This document shows, in pieces, positions 24,661 to 31,244 of a stretch of 33,276 bases of DNA. Within the stretch, counting starts at the first letter, position 1. The number at the start of each line of letters is the position of its first letter. The notes under the pieces were generated by a model. It had not been told where the DNA came from. It searched no databases and was given only the letters and a program-made list of their open reading frames with translations. The stretch comes from Bauldia litoralis (GTDB lineage: Bacteria; Pseudomonadota; Alphaproteobacteria; Rhizobiales; Kaistiaceae), in the NCBI GenBank assembly GCA_945882315.1, contig CAMCWB010000043.1, positions 1-33,276 on the forward strand. The letters run 5' to 3'. The position numbers were made by a program, and so were the translations under genes.

Positions 24661-25602
24661 GTGGAGATCCTCGACATCCTGCTGACGGCGAATTTCTGGG
24701 AGGCGGCAATCCGTATCGCCTCGCCGCTGATCTTCGGCGTGCTCGGTGCGCTGATCTGCGAGCGCGCCGGCGTGCTCAATCTCGGCATCGAGGGCATCTT
24801 CACCGCCGGTGCGATGGCGGGCTGGATGGCGGTGTGGCTCGGCGTCGATCTGTGGACCGGGGTTCTTGTCGCGGCACTCACCGGGGCGGCCTTCGGCTTC
24901 CTGCACGCCATGCTGACTGTGCCGCTCGGCCTGTCGCAGCATGTCTCCGGCATCGGCGTGACGCTGCTCGCCTCCAGCCTCTCCTATTTCATCTACCGGA
25001 CCGCGCTGCCGAATGTCTCGACACCGCCGCGCATCGAGCCCTTTCGGCCTTTCGAAATCCCCTTCCTCTCCGACCTGCCCTTCATCGGCTCGGCGCTGTT
25101 CAGCCAGACGGCCTTCACCTATCTCGCCTTCATCCTCGTCGCGGTCGTCGCCTACGTCCTCTACAAGACGCCGCTCGGGCTGGCGCTGCGCGCCGTCGGC
25201 GACAATCCCGACTCGGTCGATGCGCAAGGCCTGTCGGTCTATGGGCTGCGCATCGGCGCGGTCGTCGCCGGCTCGGCCCTGATGGCGATGGGCGGCGCCT
25301 TCCTGACCATGTCGGCCTTCGACGCCTTCTTCTTCGGCATGGTCAACGGCCGCGGCTGGATCTGCATCGCGCTCACCGTCTTCGCCTCATGGCGGCCGGG
25401 CAAGGCGCTGGCCGGCGCCCTGCTCTTCGGCGCCTTCGATGCCTTCCAGGTGCGGCTGCAGACCCAGGTCGGCGCCTTCCTGCCCAGCCAGGTCTTCCTC
25501 ATGCTTCCCTATTTCTTCGCGATCGTCGCGCTGGTGCTGGTGGCGCGGAAAGCCGATTATCCGCGCGCGCTGCTGGTCCCCTGGTTCAAGGGCGCGCGCT
25601 GA
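24661..25602 (+). CDS. BMP-type ABC transporter permease 2
   Basis: This 313-residue inner-membrane permease is the usual shorter partner (NupQ-like). It begins with GTG immediately after the permease 1 stop, with zero spacing. Landmarks are LICERAGVLNLGIEGIFTAGA (about residues 35-54), the cytoplasmic coupling loop TPLGLALRAVGDNPDSVDAQG (about 170-190) and GRGWICIALTVFASWRPGKA (about 230-249). The hydrophobic profile suggests eight to ten membrane spans. Together with permease 1, the ATPase and the interrupted binding protein it completes one importer. Such systems usually carry nucleosides, nucleobases or similar heterocycles. Confidence 0.94.
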   Translation: MEILDILLTANFWEAAIRIASPLIFGVLGALICERAGVLNLGIEGIFTAGAMAGWMAVWLGVDLWTGVLVAALTGAAFGFLHAMLTVPLGLSQHVSGIGVTLLASSLSYFIYRTALPNVSTPPRIEPFRPFEIPFLSDLPFIGSALFSQTAFTYLAFILVAVVAYVLYKTPLGLALRAVGDNPDSVDAQGLSVYGLRIGAVVAGSALMAMGGAFLTMSAFDAFFFGMVNGRGWICIALTVFASWRPGKALAGALLFGAFDAFQVRLQTQVGAFLPSQVFLMLPYFFAIVALVLVARKADYPRALLVPWFKGAR

Positions 25603-25612
25603 GAGGATTTCG

Positions 25613-26902
25613 ATGAGTTTCGACCTGATCATCCGCAATGCGACGCTGCCTGATGGGCAGACCGGGATCGATATCGCCTGCCGCGACGGAACGATCGTTG
25701 CTGTCGAGCGCGCGATTGCCAGCGAGGCCGGTCGCGTCATCGACGCAAGCGGGCGGCTGGTGTCGCCGCCTTTCGTCGACTGCCATTTCCACATGGATGC
25801 GACCTTGTCGCTCGGGCTGCCGCGCCTGAATATCTCCGGCACGCTTCTCGAAGGCATCGCGCTGTGGGGCGAGTTGAAGCCGCTGCTCACCCATGCCGCT
25901 GTCGCCGAGCGGGCGCTCCGCTATTGCGACCTCGCCGTGTCGCAGGGGCTGCTCGCCATCCGCTCGCATGTCGATATCTGCGACGACCGGCTGCTTGCGG
26001 TCGACGCGCTCATCGAGGTGAAGCGCAAGGTTGCGCCCTATCTCGACCTGCAGCTCGTCGCCTTTCCGCAGGACGGCTATTACCGCTCGCCCAACGCGGC
26101 CGACAATCTCAAGCGGGCGCTCGACAAGGGCGTCGAGGTGGTCGGCGGCATCCCGCATTTCGAGCGGACGATGGCGGACGGCGCCAGAAGCGTAGCGGCG
26201 CTCTGCGCGATCGCGGCGGAACGCGGACTGCTCGTCGACATGCATTGCGACGAGACCGACGATCCGCTGTCGCGGCATATCGAGACGCTGGCTTACGAGA
26301 CGCAACGTCTGGGTCTGGGCGGTCGGGTCGCCGGGTCGCATCTCACCTCGATGCATTCCATGGATAATTATTATGTCTCGAAGCTGCTGCCGCTGATCGC
26401 GGAAGCCGGTGTCGCGGCAATCGCCAATCCGCTGATCAACATCGTCATCCAGGGCCGCCACGACAGCTACCCGAAGCGGCGCGGCATGACGCGCGTGCCG
26501 GAGATGCGGAGATTCGGGATTGCCGCGGCCTTCGGCCAGGATTGCGTGATGGACCCGTGGTACTCGCTGGGCAATGCCGACATGCTCGAAGTCGCGGCCA
26601 TGGGATTGCATGTCGCGCAGATGACCAGCCGTGAGGAGATGAAATTCTGCTTCGACGCCGTGACCGAAGCGCCGGCGAAGATCATGCATCTCGACGGCTA
26701 CGGCATCGCGCCCGGATGCAATGCGGATCTCATCATTCTGCAGGCCGCCGATCCGATCGAGGCGATCCGCCTGAAGGCGACACGGCTCGCCGTGATCCGG
26801 CGCGGCAAGGTCATTTCTGAAACGCCGCCTCGGCTGGCCCGGCTCGATCTGCCGGGGCGTTCACCCCAGCTCGACACAGCCGACTACGCGCCGGGGCATT
26901 GA
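25613..26902 (+). CDS. cytosine deaminase-like amidohydrolase
   Basis: This 429-residue TIM-barrel amidohydrolase is close in length and motif order to bacterial cytosine deaminase CodA. Metal and catalytic residues are visible: His58/His60 (DCHFHMD), the Gln of LVAFPQDG, His211 and Glu214 (MHCDETDD), His243 (SHLTSMHS) and Asp310. The CodA motif GHDDVFDPWY reads GQDCVMDPWY here, so the residue matching E. coli Asp314 is Cys311 and the preceding His is Gln. Asp314 shapes base recognition in CodA, so the substrate is probably not plain cytosine; isocytosine-like, triazine or other cyclic amidine compounds are alternatives. The ATG follows GAGAGGATTTCG, 10 bases after permease 2, making it part of the importer operon. 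Confidence 0.88.
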   Translation: MSFDLIIRNATLPDGQTGIDIACRDGTIVAVERAIASEAGRVIDASGRLVSPPFVDCHFHMDATLSLGLPRLNISGTLLEGIALWGELKPLLTHAAVAERALRYCDLAVSQGLLAIRSHVDICDDRLLAVDALIEVKRKVAPYLDLQLVAFPQDGYYRSPNAADNLKRALDKGVEVVGGIPHFERTMADGARSVAALCAIAAERGLLVDMHCDETDDPLSRHIETLAYETQRLGLGGRVAGSHLTSMHSMDNYYVSKLLPLIAEAGVAAIANPLINIVIQGRHDSYPKRRGMTRVPEMRRFGIAAAFGQDCVMDPWYSLGNADMLEVAAMGLHVAQMTSREEMKFCFDAVTEAPAKIMHLDGYGIAPGCNADLIILQAADPIEAIRLKATRLAVIRRGKVISETPPRLARLDLPGRSPQLDTADYAPGH

Positions 26903-26915
26903 CTCGCCTCCACTT

Positions 26916-26932
26916 TCGTCTGAATCAGACGA
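26916..26932. promoter_or_regulatory. palindromic operator candidate before the first TetR gene
   Basis: TCGTCTGAATCAGACGA is a perfect 17-base palindrome with a single central A. It lies 23 bases before the TetR ATG and overlaps the -10 position (26922-26927) of a possible promoter whose -35 is TTGACT at 26899-26904. TetR proteins commonly repress their own genes from such sites. Confidence 0.55.
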
Positions 26933-26955
26933 TTGAAGCAGGGCGATAGAATTTT

Positions 26956-27675
26956 ATGGCGAAGACGGCGGCGAAAGCGAAGGGCGCGGGCGGTGCGGCC
27001 GCAAGGGCGGCTGATGCAGCCGTCGCACCGGGGCGGGGCGTCGAGGAGACGCTGCAATCGATCCTCGACGCGGCCGAGATGCTGTTCGCCGAGAAAGGCA
27101 TCGAGGGCACGTCAGTGCGCTCGGTGCTGACGACGGCCGGCGCCAATGTCGCGGCCGTGCATTACCATTTCGGCTCGAAGGACAAGCTCGTCGAGGAGGT
27201 CTTCCGGCGGCGGGCCGAGCGGATCGCGACCGAACGCCTCGCGAGCCTCGAGGCAGCGCTCGCCGATCCGGATCCGGAGGGTAGGCTCGAGCGCATCATC
27301 CGCGCCTTCCTGCAATCGGGCTTCACCGGCGGCGACACGCCGGAGGGGGCGGCCCGCTTCGCAAGGCTGCGGGCCCGGATCAGCACGGAAAACTCTGACC
27401 TGGCGCGGCGGCTCCTCGCGGAAAGCTTCGACACCAGCAGCAGCGAATTCCTGAAGGCGATCGCGGCGACCCTGCCGCAGCTCGACGAGGCGCAGATCGG
27501 CTGGCGCTTCCACGCGATGCTGGGCGTGATGGTCTACACCATGGCCAATCCCGGCCGCATCCAGGCGCTGACCAAGGGACGCTGCGACCCGTCCGACTAT
27601 CTCGCCGCGGTCGACCAGTTGTTGCCGGTGGTGGCGGCGCTGTTCCGCTGCGACGGACCGCCGGCGCGGCGGTAA
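26956..27675 (+). CDS. TetR/AcrR-family transcriptional regulator (paralogue 1)
   Basis: This 239-residue regulator has an Ala/Lys-rich tail (residues 1-34), then the TetR DNA-binding domain with ILDAAEMLFAEKGIEGTSVR and the recognition region AVHYHFGSKDKLVEEVF (about residues 37-82). The C-terminal ligand domain ends LLPVVAALFRCDGPPARR. It belongs to the group with a TetR_C_7/YbiH-like C-terminal domain, judging from the WRFHAMLGVMVYTMAN segment. It is nearly collinear with the second TetR protein at 29372, which has almost the same C-terminus. It follows the deaminase-like gene by 53 bases and has its own operator candidate. The likely target is the importer/deaminase operon or the BKACE gene. 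Confidence 0.93.
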   Translation: MAKTAAKAKGAGGAAARAADAAVAPGRGVEETLQSILDAAEMLFAEKGIEGTSVRSVLTTAGANVAAVHYHFGSKDKLVEEVFRRRAERIATERLASLEAALADPDPEGRLERIIRAFLQSGFTGGDTPEGAARFARLRARISTENSDLARRLLAESFDTSSSEFLKAIAATLPQLDEAQIGWRFHAMLGVMVYTMANPGRIQALTKGRCDPSDYLAAVDQLLPVVAALFRCDGPPARR

Positions 27676-27678
27676 GAT

Positions 27679-27999
27679 CCCTCTCCCATAGGAGACCTTT
27701 GCACAACCTCGCAAGGCGCGGGACAGACCGGATTCGAAGAGAGAACGGATCGGAATCAACCCAAGAACATCCGCCTCGCTCTGTTAGGTTATGCAAAGGT
27801 CTCCATAGGGAGAGGGCCGTCGTCCTTGGTAAACGCAGTGAACCTTAGGACGGCGGGGTGAGGGGTTGTTACGCGAGCAATCTTGCGAAGAAGCTTTCGG
27901 GCAATACAGATAGTCTTGAACCCCTCACCCTTCTCTCCTAACTCCCCCGGATCAAGTCCGGGGTCGTAAGGTTTGAAGCCCTCTCCCTGTGGGAGAGGG
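27679..27999. repeat. palindromic mosaic repeat, family A (copy split by an insertion)
   Basis: This copy has the same layout as 20271-20439: an opening CCCTCTCCC...GGGAGAGGG hairpin, GGGTGAGGGG, then CCCCTCACCC and a closing CCCTCTCCCTGTGGGAGAGGG. Here the opening hairpin is divided after CCCATA by the 114-bp element described next. A CCCCGGATCAAGTCCGGGG hairpin (about 27945-27963) lies near the right arm. The 342-base gap 27676-28017 contains only these repeats. Confidence 0.75.
27691..27804. mobile_element. MITE-like non-autonomous element, 114 bp
   Basis: The left end is GGAGACCTTTGCACAACCT (27691-27709). The right end, reversed, is GGAGACCTTTGCATAACCT (27786-27804), so the terminal inverted repeats match at 18 of 19 positions. 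ATA flanks both ends (27688-27690 and 27805-27807), and removing the element plus one ATA restores the CTCTCCCATAGGGAGAGGG seen intact at 20273-20291. There is no transposase. The ends and the 3-base target duplication suggest mobilisation by an IS5-family-like transposase, which is inference. Confidence 0.8.
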
Positions 28000-28017
28000 T
28001 ATGAACCGCTGCTCGAA

Positions 28018-28890
28018 CTAGCGCGTCAGGCCGAGGATTTCGCGGGCTTCCTTGGCGGTGGCGAGTTCGCCGCCGAGGTCGTCGAGGACGCGGACGGCTT
28101 TTTCGACCAGCGCCGCGTTGCTCGGCGCCAGCACGCCCTTCTTCAGATAGACATTGTCCTCGAAGCCGACGCGGATATGGCCGCCGAGCCACCAGGCGGT
28201 GGCGAGCGCCGCATATTCGTTGCGGGCGAGCGCGAAGGCCGCCCAGACGGCGTCCTTGGGCAGCAGCGACTTGGCATAGGTCAGCGTCTCGACCGAGGCG
28301 TTGAAGCCGAAGCGGACGCCCATGACGATCTGGAAGAGCGGCGGTCCCTTGAGGACGCCCTTGGCGAGGAGATCGTGGGCGATGTGGATGTCGCCCGAGT
28401 CGAAGACCTCCAGCTCCGGCTTGACGCCGGCGCCGTAGATCTCGTTCGTCATGATGGTGATGTTCTCGGGCGTGTTGATGACCACCGCCGTGCCGGAGAA
28501 CATGGTGTTGAGATCGAGCGTCGCGATATCCGGCTTCAGCGCCACGATGTGTTCGACGCGGCGGAGCGGATGGACGATGTTGGTGCCGGGCCCGAAGATC
28601 TTCGGGTCTTCCTTGCCGGGGACATAGCGGCCGCCCTGCCCGGTCGTCAGGTTGATGATGAGGTCGGAATCGGCCTGCCGGATGCGGTCGACGACCTCGC
28701 GGTAATGCTCCAGCTCCATGCTCGGCCGGCCATCGGGATAACGGACATGGATATGGGCGACGGTGGCGCCGGCCTTGGCGGATTCGAGACAGGCGTTGGC
28801 GATCTGCTCCGGCGTGACGGGAAGGCCCGGATGTTGCGCCAATGTCGTCAGATTACCGGTGACCGCGACGGTCAGGATGGTCTTCGCCAT
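28018..28890 (-). CDS. BKACE family enzyme (3-keto-5-aminohexanoate cleavage enzyme, formerly DUF849)
   Basis: This 290-residue Zn-dependent TIM-barrel enzyme comes from a family that condenses a beta-keto acid with acetyl-CoA and splits it into acetoacetate and a new acyl-CoA. Zinc ligands are recognisable: His46 and His48 (VAHIHVR) and Glu244 (IRVGFEDNVYL). The LIINLTTGQGG (about residues 77-87) and TLDLNTMFSG strands follow the family pattern. The early segment that usually holds a Glu (TGAE-like) reads TGNLTT, so it is a divergent subtype. The ATG is preceded by GAGGGG at a rather long spacing. It faces away from the second TetR gene and is probably controlled from the palindrome at 28951. 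It may form the last C-C cleavage of a pathway for an amino- or keto-acid. Confidence 0.9.
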   Translation of the reverse strand: MAKTILTVAVTGNLTTLAQHPGLPVTPEQIANACLESAKAGATVAHIHVRYPDGRPSMELEHYREVVDRIRQADSDLIINLTTGQGGRYVPGKEDPKIFGPGTNIVHPLRRVEHIVALKPDIATLDLNTMFSGTAVVINTPENITIMTNEIYGAGVKPELEVFDSGDIHIAHDLLAKGVLKGPPLFQIVMGVRFGFNASVETLTYAKSLLPKDAVWAAFALARNEYAALATAWWLGGHIRVGFEDNVYLKKGVLAPSNAALVEKAVRVLDDLGGELATAKEAREILGLTR

Positions 28891-28950
28891 GAAGTGGTTA
28901 TCCCCTCAAAAACCGCGGCACGGCTCGTTTTGCACCGCAAGATTGACGTT

Positions 28951-28968
28951 TAAACAAACGACTGTTTA
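28951..28968. promoter_or_regulatory. inverted-repeat operator candidate upstream of the BKACE gene
   Basis: TAAACA-N6-TGTTTA is an 18-base inverted repeat, A/T-rich against a G+C-rich background, about 60 bases before the BKACE start. On the minus strand it overlaps TATAAA (28970-28965), a possible -10. A GTTTAAAC palindrome (28948-28955) is partly superimposed. It is a plausible site for one of the flanking TetR proteins; it differs from the operator at 26916. Confidence 0.5.
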
Positions 28969-29155
28969 TATCGCGCTTGTCGCAAGAGACCGCCTTCGGA
29001 GTCAAGCGTCCTTCGGGGCTCGCTTGGCTCGCTCTCCGGGATGAGGGCGCCGAGGCTGGTGGGAATAAGAGAGCCTGAATGGCCGAGCGAATGAGAGCGG
29101 CGGAAGCTGCCCGTGGGAGCGTTTTGGAGAATTCCGGCAGTGCCGCTCGCCGCGG

Positions 29156-29326
29156 CCTGAACCTCCCCCTTGAGGGGAGGTCGAAATCGGCGAGCGCAGC
29201 GACACCGATTTCGGGAGGGAGGCACGGAGGTGTCCTGCCCGCCAAGCTTCCCGTAGTGTTTAAGGCCCAGCCCCCCTCCCGAAAGCGCTACGCGCTTTCG
29301 ACCTCCCCTCAAGGGGGAGGTTCAGG
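29156..29326. repeat. palindromic element with 31-bp perfect inverted repeats
   Basis: Bases 29156-29186 and 29296-29326 are exact reverse complements over 31 bp, beginning CCTGAACCTCCCCCTTGAGG. Each arm is itself a hairpin, and inner hairpins (GAAAGCG...CGCTTTC and ATCGG...CCGAT) fill part of the middle. No coding potential or terminal duplication is visible. The 481-base gap 28891-29371 otherwise contains the BKACE promoter and about 180 bases (28975-29155) in which I see nothing specific. Confidence 0.75.
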
Positions 29327-29371
29327 GACCGAGGCCGCGGATGGCGTCGCGTTTATCGCAGGGGCTGCGTA

Positions 29372-30049
29372 GTGGCAGTGCGCGGGGTGGCGGCCAAGAA
29401 GACGGCGATTGCCGATGAACGCTCGGCTTCCGAGCGAATGCTGGACGCGGCGGAGCGGCTCTTTGCCGAGCAGGGCATGTCGGAGGTGGGGCTGCGCGCC
29501 ATATCGGCGGCGGCCAACGTCAACCTCGCCTCGATCTCCTATCATTTCGGCTCCAAGGAAGCGCTGGTCGAGGAGGTTTTTCGCCGCCGCGCCACCAAGA
29601 TCGCCGCCGAGCGCGACCGCGGCCTCGACCTCGCCTTGCAGGAGCCCGACGCCGACAAGCGGCTCGAAGCGATCCTCCGCGTCTTCCTCGAATCGGGCTT
29701 TGCCGGCGACACGCCGGCTGATGCGGCGCGCTTCGCGAAGCTCAGGGCCCGCATCAACACCGAGGACACGGCGCTCGCCCGCCGCCTGCTGTCCGAAAGC
29801 TTCGACGCCGGCAGCCGCCGCTTCCTGGCGGCGCTCGGCGAGGTGCTGCCGCATCTCGACGCCAAGCAGATCGGCTGGCGCTTCCACGCGATGCTGGGGG
29901 TCATGGTCTACACCATGGCCAATTCCGGCCGCATCCAATCCCTCACCAACGGGGAATGCGACCCGTCCAACTATCTCGCCGCCGTCGACCAGTTGTTGCC
30001 GGTCGTGGTGGCGATCTTCCGCAGCGACGCGCCGCCGGCGCGCCGCTGA
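29372..30049 (+). CDS. TetR/AcrR-family transcriptional regulator (paralogue 2)
   Basis: This 225-residue protein opens with GTG eight bases after AGGGG. The TetR helix-turn-helix spans MLDAAERLFAEQGMSEVGLR to ISYHFGSKEALVEEVFRRR (about residues 24-72). By eye it matches the regulator at 26956 at well over half of its positions, and almost completely from QIGWRFHAMLGVMVYTMAN to the final PPARR. The recognition helix differs (NLASISYHFG versus NVAAVHYHFG), so operator preference may differ. It sits directly upstream of the cyclase-family gene, on the same strand and 46 bases away. The pair is best explained by duplication and divergence, and it may sense two related intermediates. Confidence 0.93.
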   Translation: MAVRGVAAKKTAIADERSASERMLDAAERLFAEQGMSEVGLRAISAAANVNLASISYHFGSKEALVEEVFRRRATKIAAERDRGLDLALQEPDADKRLEAILRVFLESGFAGDTPADAARFAKLRARINTEDTALARRLLSESFDAGSRRFLAALGEVLPHLDAKQIGWRFHAMLGVMVYTMANSGRIQSLTNGECDPSNYLAAVDQLLPVVVAIFRSDAPPARR

Positions 30050-30095
30050 TCCCTTCACCACCACGTCAAGCAGAGCAGCCAAGGAGGAATTTCAC

Positions 30096-31064
30096 ATGGC
30101 CGACGTCGATCGCAACGCAGTCAAAGCCGCTGCGGAAAAATACAAGAACTGGGGCAAGTGGGGCCCGGATGACGAGATCGGCACGCTGAACTTCACGACG
30201 CCGGAAGACATCATCAACGCGGTCAAGCTGGTCAAGAAGGGCAAGGTCATCTCGCTCGCCCTGAATTTCGACCATACCGGCCCGCAGGGCGCCAAGAGCA
30301 AGTATCCGTCGATGGGCCGGACCAACCCGATCCACACCATGATCCGCACCGGCACCGACGCCTATTCCGGCGTGCTCGACAAGCGCGGCATCCAGGCCGC
30401 CGACGACATGGTGACGATGCCGCTGCAATGCGGCACGCAGTGGGACGGCCTCGGCCACGTCTTCTACGAGAAGCAGATGTGGAACGGCTACGACTGCCGC
30501 GAAGTGACCTCGGCGGGCGCGCAGAAATGCGGCATCGAGAAGACCAAGAACAAGATGGTCGGCCGCGGCGTGTTCCTCGACATCGCCCGCTACAAGGGCG
30601 TCGACAGCCTCGAAGACGGCTACGGCGTCACCAATGAAGACCTCTACGAGACCGCCAAGAAGCAGAAGGTCGAATTGAAGCGCGGCGACTACGTCACGAT
30701 CCGCACCGGCCATATGGAGCGCTGCATCAAGGCCGGCTCGTGGGACGGCTATCCGGGCGGCGACGCGCCGGGCTTCTCCTTCGAGACGCTCGACTTCGTC
30801 CACAAGACCGAGCTTGCCGCGCTCGCTTCCGACACCTGGGGCTGCGAAGTGCGCCCTAACGAGTCGGAGAAGCACGGCATCAACCAGCCCTGGCACTGGA
30901 TCACCATCCCGATCATGGGCATGACCATGGGCGAGATCTTCAACGTCAAGGAACTCGCCGACGATTGCGCGGCCGACGGCGTCTACGAATATCTCTTCGT
31001 CGCCCCGGCCATCCCGATCACCGGCGCGGTCGGCTCGCCGGTCAACCCACTGGCGATCAAGTAA
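30096..31064 (+). CDS. cyclase family protein (putative cyclic amide or lactone hydrolase)
   Basis: This 322-residue protein belongs to PF04199, which includes kynurenine formamidase and isatin hydrolase: metal-dependent enzymes that hydrolyse amide bonds, several in rings. The family's HxGTHxDxPxH metal motif appears as QCGTQWDGLGH (residues 111-121), so two of the usual histidines are Gln while Asp117 and His121 remain. This GTQWD variant marks a longer subfamily whose chemistry is poorly known. The N-terminus KYKNWGKWGPDDEIGTLNF and the late LFVAPAIPITGAVGSPVNP are also typical of it. The ATG follows a perfect AAGGAGG site. The gene lies between the second TetR gene and the ThDP enzyme and may open a ring before C-C cleavage. 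Confidence 0.88.
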   Translation: MADVDRNAVKAAAEKYKNWGKWGPDDEIGTLNFTTPEDIINAVKLVKKGKVISLALNFDHTGPQGAKSKYPSMGRTNPIHTMIRTGTDAYSGVLDKRGIQAADDMVTMPLQCGTQWDGLGHVFYEKQMWNGYDCREVTSAGAQKCGIEKTKNKMVGRGVFLDIARYKGVDSLEDGYGVTNEDLYETAKKQKVELKRGDYVTIRTGHMERCIKAGSWDGYPGGDAPGFSFETLDFVHKTELAALASDTWGCEVRPNESEKHGINQPWHWITIPIMGMTMGEIFNVKELADDCAADGVYEYLFVAPAIPITGAVGSPVNPLAIK

Positions 31065-31075
31065 GGGACCGTCCG

Positions 31076-31206
31076 GGTCCTCCCCCGTTTACGGGGGAGG
31101 GGGACCACGCGCAGCGTGGTGGAAGGGGCGGGGCAGGCTCCGAGCTCGTGGCCGCCCCCTCCACCGCCTTCGGCGGTCCCCCTCCCCCGCTTCGCAGGGG
31201 AGGACC
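31076..31206. repeat. palindromic mosaic repeat between the cyclase and ThDP-enzyme genes
   Basis: The element starts GGTCCTCCCC and ends with the inverted GGGGAGGACC. It contains hairpins CCCCCGTTTACGGGGG, CCACGCGCAGCGTGG and CCGCCTTCGGCGG. It matches the element at 21801-21960 in outer parts but has a different centre. It sits inside an apparent operon and might act as a transcription attenuator or an RNA-stabilising structure. Confidence 0.75.
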
Positions 31207-31244
31207 CAACCGCCTCAACACGTTCAAACCCAAGGAAAAACATC

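Noticed and set aside
27679-29326. CRISPR array suggested by several palindromic repeats in a short stretch
   Set aside because: The repeats differ in length and sequence, have no regular spacers and no cas gene is present.
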